In this document: positions 7,028-10,119 of the stretch, piece by piece
Layout of the letters: each line of letters starts with the position of its first letter
How positions within the stretch are numbered: position 1 is the first letter of the stretch
NCBI GenBank assembly: GCA_020431945.1
Contig: JAGQHH010000163.1
Span: 1 to 10,119, forward strand
Origin: Cyanobacteria bacterium HKST-UBA02
GTDB lineage: Bacteria > Cyanobacteriota > Vampirovibrionia > Obscuribacterales > Obscuribacteraceae
Direction: 5' to 3'
Length of the DNA stretch: 10,119 nt
Translations under genes and position numbers: made by a program
Notes under the pieces: generated by a model
The model's input: the letters and a program-made list of their open reading frames with translations, nothing else
What the model was told of the DNA's origin: nothing
Databases searched by the model: none

Positions 7028-7082
7028 ATCTCCGCATGTTTTGCGGAGATTAATGGCGGTATTCTCCGCAGATTCTGCGGAG
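7028..7082. repeat. Two related hairpins after the membrane-anchored gene
   Basis: ATCTCCGCA (7028-7036) and TGCGGAGAT (7042-7050) form a perfect 9-bp stem with a 5-base loop. CTCCGCA (7064-7070) and TGCGGAG (7076-7082) form a 7-bp stem, also with a 5-base loop. Both share the core stem CTCCGCA/TGCGGAG, so the second looks like a partial duplicate of the first. They lie 13-68 bases after a stop codon, where terminators or mRNA-stabilising hairpins are common. Neither is followed by a run of T, so intrinsic termination is uncertain. Confidence 0.6.
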
Positions 7083-7140
7083 GTTATGTATTCAGCTCCT
7101 GCAACTATGTTTTGTGATTGTCTGGACTGAACCAGCTTGG

Positions 7141-7318
7141 GGCAGGGGTGCGGCATATATGCCGCAAAAAGCCGACCAATGCGGCATATATTGCTCAAAA
7201 AGCCGAAAACGCGGCATATATTTCTCAGATTCTCTCCCATTTGAGGCAATATATGCCGCACCCATGGGCATGGAGACTTTATGAGATTTTCGAGATGCGG
7301 ACAGACCGCAGAGACCGC
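7141..7318. repeat. 178-bp interspersed repeat, left copy
   Basis: This segment is identical to 8277-8454 at 176 of 178 positions without indels; the differences are G7161/A8297 and G7245/A8381. It comprises the inverted-repeat element described at 7146-7263 followed by a 55-base tail. The tail carries a GGAG ribosome binding site and an ATG at 7281. In this copy the ATG opens a frame of only 16 codons (MRFSRCGQTAET then ANHM) that stops at 7329-7331. The same start leads into the metallopeptidase at the right copy. The tail ends in fewer than two units of the 9-bp AGACCGCAG sequence. No transposase is present, so it is a passive mobile repeat or a segmental duplication. Confidence 0.92.
7146..7263. 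mobile_element. MITE-like element with 15-bp terminal inverted repeats, left copy
   Basis: GGGTGCGGCATATAT (7146-7160) and its exact reverse complement ATATATGCCGCACCC (7249-7263) bound a 118-bp unit. Inside, GCGGCATATAT occurs three times in the same direction (7150, 7181, 7211), spaced 31 and 30 bases and followed by related AAAAAGCCGA-type sequence. At the left end it extends to the perfect 16-bp palindrome GCGGCATATATGCCGC. The whole unit can fold on itself as a long hairpin. Size, terminal inverted repeats and lack of coding capacity fit a miniature inverted-repeat element. I see no clear target-site duplication, so mobility is inferred only from the second copy. Confidence 0.6.
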
Positions 7319-7398
7319 TAATCACATGTGAGTGCTCGTTGCGGTCACGTGAAGGGTAGGATTGAGATGAGGATCTAAGCACGAGTACCCAGGGGCGA

Positions 7399-7779
7399 TT
7401 GGTTAAACTGACAGAGAGCAAGAGTAAGGGCTGGGCTTTGGTTGGCTCAGGGCTGGCTGCATTTTGTTTGAGCCTTGGCGTCGCCTGTGGGCATGGACTT
7501 CGTCCAGAGAGTGTCTGCCTTTTTCTATTGGGTCTCATCGTCCTGGCGTTTACGCTTGGGCTGCCGATTGCCCTTTACGGAGTGAAGAAGCGGGAGAAAT
7601 ATTTTCGCCCACCAGCATTCCTCGGGTTTCTGGTCATGGGAGGGCTTGCTATTGCTTCCATTCTCTTCACCGCTGCAATGACAATTGGTCTGTGCGAGAA
7701 AGAAGCAGAGCTGAATGCACTGGAAGAGGGCTATCATTCGCAGCAAGCTGAGGTCGAGCCGGCTAGACACAATGAATGA
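7399..7779 (+). CDS. Small three-helix membrane protein, unknown function
   Basis: This 126-residue protein begins at a TTG, with AGGGG (7391-7395) just upstream at rather short spacing. Three hydrophobic segments are visible: about 12-31 (WALVGSGLAAFCLSLGVACG), 38-60 (VCLFLLGLIVLAFTLGLPIA) and 72-97 (FLGFLVMGGLAIASILFTAA). A basic loop, KKREKYFR, separates the second and third, and a short acidic tail of about 25 residues follows. The charge pattern puts the KKREK loop in the cytoplasm. No family is recognised. It lies between the two copies of the 178-bp repeat and its 3' end overlaps the next gene by eight bases, so the two probably act together. Confidence 0.65.
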   Translation: MVKLTESKSKGWALVGSGLAAFCLSLGVACGHGLRPESVCLFLLGLIVLAFTLGLPIALYGVKKREKYFRPPAFLGFLVMGGLAIASILFTAAMTIGLCEKEAELNALEEGYHSQQAEVEPARHNE

Positions 7780-8239
7780 TTTCGTTGCCGCAATACTGAA
7801 TGACGATGAAGCTACTATACGGAGCATGATTCAGCAAAGTCCTTCATTGCTTGCCGAAAGGAGTGAGCCTACTAATAGATTGCTTCTGGATCTGGCTCTT
7901 CACGGCAATAAGTTCCAGGCCGCTCTAGCCCTGTATCTGGCTGGAACTGAGTCCGAGCGTTTCGAGAACGCACCGGCTCTGATACTTCGCGGTCTGATGG
8001 CAGAGCTTTTCGAGATTCTGGGTGACGACGAGTTCGGTTTGTGGGATTGTATCGTGAGCAAGCAAACCCGATTTCGCGATATCGATACGGATATATTCGA
8101 GTTCGAAATCGAATTCCTTGAACGGCTCGAAGAGCTAGCTCGACGATCAAGTATCTGGATGAATGCTGCCGGGGAAGTGATTCCCCTGAGCGTCTGGATC
8201 GAAAAATTCGAGGATTGGAAACTGCAGCAACATGAGTGA
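7772..8239 (+). CDS. Possible ankyrin-repeat-like protein
   Basis: The frame is open from 7715, but I choose the ATG at 7772 (155 residues). The upstream 19 codons overlap the membrane-protein gene and look like out-of-frame read. From 7772 the protein reads MNDFVAAILNDDEATIRSMIQQSPSLL, then LLLDLALHGNKFQAALALYLAG. This alternation of paired helices, with a DxxxIRxxIxxxPxLL pattern, recalls one or two degenerate ankyrin repeats. The rest (residues 70-155) is acidic and helical and ends IPLSVWIEKFEDW. No signal peptide or membrane segment is present. The eight-base overlap suggests coupling to the membrane protein, making a two-gene unit flanked by the 178-bp repeats. The ribosome binding site is weak and the ankyrin call is tentative. 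Confidence 0.62.
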   Translation: MNDFVAAILNDDEATIRSMIQQSPSLLAERSEPTNRLLLDLALHGNKFQAALALYLAGTESERFENAPALILRGLMAELFEILGDDEFGLWDCIVSKQTRFRDIDTDIFEFEIEFLERLEELARRSSIWMNAAGEVIPLSVWIEKFEDWKLQQHE

Positions 8240-8281
8240 AAGTGACGATTTCAATGATTACTAAAGAGTAGATGCCGGCAG

Positions 8282-8399
8282 GGGTGCGGCATATATACCG
8301 CAAAAAGCCGACCAATGCGGCATATATTGCTCAAAAAGCCGAAAACGCGGCATATATTTCTCAGATTCTCTCCCATTTGAAGCAATATATGCCGCACCC
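8282..8399. mobile_element. MITE-like element with 15-bp terminal inverted repeats, right copy
   Basis: GGGTGCGGCATATAT (8282-8296) and ATATATGCCGCACCC (8385-8399) are perfect inverted termini, as in the left copy. The internal GCGGCATATAT repeats are retained at 8286, 8317 and 8347. The 16-bp palindrome of the left copy is broken here by one change (GCGGCATATATACCGC). Both termini are intact in both copies, even though the two differences fall inside or next to the element. No encoded transposase or clear flanking duplication is visible. Confidence 0.6.
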
Positions 8400-8416
8400 A
8401 TGGGCATGGAGACTTT

Positions 8417-9295
<879 letters not shown>

Positions 9296-9300
9296 GCCGT

Positions 9301-9336
9301 TTCAGGAATTTGTAAGTGTTCTGCGCGATTCCTGGA
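9301..9336. terminator. Possible bidirectional hairpin between convergent genes
   Basis: CAGGAAT (9303-9309) and ATTCCTG (9328-9334) form a 7-bp stem, extendable by a U-G and a U-A pair, around an 18-base loop. It lies between the stop of the metallopeptidase gene (9295) and the stop of the convergent chorismate mutase gene (9341), followed by CCTTTTATTTC. The large loop and imperfect T-run make it a weak terminator candidate. Confidence 0.3.
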
Positions 9337-9371
9337 CCTTTTATTTCAACACCTTGTAAGTGTTCTGAGCG
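9310..9371. repeat. 18-bp direct repeat at the end of the chorismate mutase gene
   Basis: TTGTAAGTGTTCTGCGCG (9310-9327) recurs as TTGTAAGTGTTCTGAGCG (9354-9371), with one mismatch and a 44-base offset. The right copy encodes the final residues AQNTYK of chorismate mutase on the minus strand. The left copy lies beyond its stop and is in another frame, where it would read AQNTYKFLK. It looks like a small duplication spanning the gene end. Confidence 0.65.
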
Positions 9372-9691
9372 GTCTGACCGGCTTTGTCCGGCTCGGGGCT
9401 TTGCAGCAGACGGCACTCTCGCATGATCCTCCGATAGATTCTCGCCACCGGCGCCCGCAGCTCCGGCTGGGCCAGGGACTCGGCGACGATCTCGATCACT
9501 TCGCTCTCGCGATTCTCATCCCGAACCGGAATCCCGGCGCTTTCTTTGATACGCCCGATTTCCCTGGCGAGCTCCAGGCGTTTTTCCAGGAGCAGGGCTA
9601 TCTGCCTGTCGATGAGCGAGATCTGCTCCCGGCAATCGGAGAGAGGTGAATCAGGGGTGCCGCTTTCGAGGCTATTGAGATTGGCGTTCAT
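9341..9691 (-). CDS. Chorismate mutase, AroQ class
   Basis: This 116-residue protein converts chorismate to prephenate, the branch step to phenylalanine and tyrosine. Every catalytic residue of the E. coli AroQ domain has a counterpart at near-constant offset: Arg21, Arg38, Lys49, Asp58, Arg61, Glu62 and probably Gln97, matching E. coli Arg11, Arg28, Lys39, Asp48, Arg51, Glu52 and Gln88. The fold is the usual three helices, here with about 18 extra N-terminal residues and a polar tail. There is no signal peptide, so it is cytoplasmic. GAGGAG lies seven bases before the ATG. It follows the DAHP synthase gene after 21 bases, so the two form an operon. In Bacillus-type organisms these two activities are fused; here they are separate polypeptides that may still associate for feedback control. 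The last codons overlap a small direct repeat. Confidence 0.93.
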   Translation of the reverse strand: MNANLNSLESGTPDSPLSDCREQISLIDRQIALLLEKRLELAREIGRIKESAGIPVRDENRESEVIEIVAESLAQPELRAPVARIYRRIMRECRLLQSPEPDKAGQTAQNTYKVLK

Positions 9692-9712
9692 ATGAATTCT
9701 CCTCGTCCTTTT

Positions 9713-10119
9713 CTAAGCGACTGCGGTTTCGGGCAGAGTGACTTGAGAGGCTCCGGTTCCAATGCTGCGACCGACTGCTTCGGCGATGGGAACGAGACTC
9801 TCGATGAGCCGGTTCATGTCTTCCAGCGAAAGGGCCTGGCGGGCGTCCGAGACAGACTTCTCGGGCTCCGGATGGGCTTCGATAATCAGACCGTCAGCAC
9901 CGCAGGCTACCGCTGCCCGGGCGAGGTCGGCTACCAGCTCGCGTTTGCCGGCGGCATGGGAAGGATCGACGATGACCGGCAGATGAGTCAATTGCTTGAG
10001 CATGACCACGGCGCCCAGATCGAGGACGTTGCGGGTCCAGCGATCGAAGCTGCGGATACCGCGCTCGCAGAGAATCACCCGCTCGTTGCCGCCCGCCAGG
10101 ATGTACTCGGCAGCCATGA
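9713..10119 (-). CDS. aroF: 3-deoxy-7-phosphoheptulonate (DAHP) synthase, type I-beta, C-terminal part
   Basis: This gene continues past the right edge. The visible 134 residues are the C-terminal 40% of a protein that is usually about 340 residues, so the Met at 10117 is almost certainly internal. It catalyses condensation of phosphoenolpyruvate and erythrose 4-phosphate, the first step of aromatic amino acid synthesis. Landmarks in order are [53 protein letters not shown] and SDARQAL. The four metal ligands expected for DAHP synthases are present as Cys17, His54, Glu80 and Asp91 of the visible part. The [11 protein letters not shown] block and downstream IEAHP point to the AroA(G)/type I-beta branch (Thermotoga and Bacillus) rather than KDO8P synthase. 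The symbol is by function; naming varies between species. Chorismate mutase follows directly, without a regulatory domain fused at this end. Confidence 0.93.
   Translation of the reverse strand, partial: MAAEYILAGGNERVILCERGIRSFDRWTRNVLDLGAVVMLKQLTHLPVIVDPSHAAGKRELVADLARAAVACGADGLIIEAHPEPEKSVSDARQALSLEDMNRLIESLVPIAEAVGRSIGTGASQVTLPETAVA

Noticed and set aside
6395..7261. 288-residue minus-strand frame reaching into the left repeat
   Set aside because: It is antisense to the membrane-anchored gene, and its start lies in the repeat, where both strands happen to be open.
7146..7263. CRISPR array
   Set aside because: The shared unit is only 11 bp, there are just three direct copies, and the intervening sequences are themselves related; no cas gene is visible.

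Overview
This looks like chromosomal DNA from a Gram-negative-type bacterium of moderately high GC (mid-50s % by eye), with dense genes, short intergenic gaps and several ATG/GTG start-stop overlaps. No rRNA, tRNA, phage, transposase or CRISPR array is visible. The lineage cannot be fixed from the sequence. The mix of a BtaA-like lipid enzyme, a long-chain flavodoxin, large glutamine/proline/glutamate-rich cytoplasmic proteins and many orphan genes made me think of non-photosynthetic cyanobacterial relatives (Obscuribacterales/Melainabacteria), but that is only a low-confidence guess.

Layout. (1) 1-245, minus strand: the start of a BtaA-type aminocarboxypropyl transferase, running off the window. 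(2) 246-1697, plus strand: an AT-rich leader with Fur-box-like sequences, then long-chain flavodoxin and two small uncharacterised genes, packed as an operon and plausibly iron-starvation induced. (3) 4933-1704, minus strand: a three-gene operon of a 697-residue protein with a papain/calpain-like Cys-His-Asn C-terminal domain, a 228-residue orphan, and a Nudix hydrolase, joined by gaps of +3 and -1 bases. (4) 4959-7015, plus strand: a possible 65-residue protein overlapping a tandem universal stress protein, then a membrane-anchored orphan. (5) 7016-9295, plus strand, is the most unusual part. A 178-bp element with 15-bp perfect terminal inverted repeats occurs twice (7141 and 8277, 176/178 identical). 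The copies flank a small three-helix membrane protein and a possible ankyrin-like protein. The right-hand copy supplies the ribosome binding site and ATG of an exported M34 (anthrax lethal factor-like) metallopeptidase. That gene reaches its signal peptide through an expanded 9-bp minisatellite coding for Thr-Ala-Glu repeats. (6) 9341-10119, minus strand: chorismate mutase and the C-terminal part of type I-beta DAHP synthase, a shikimate-pathway operon continuing off the right edge.

The best-supported functions are flavodoxin, Nudix hydrolase, the universal stress protein, the M34 peptidase, chorismate mutase, DAHP synthase and the BtaA-like fragment. The most novel items are the duplicated inverted-repeat element carrying a portable translation start with a coding minisatellite, and the cysteine-protease-like protein with its tightly coupled orphan partner.
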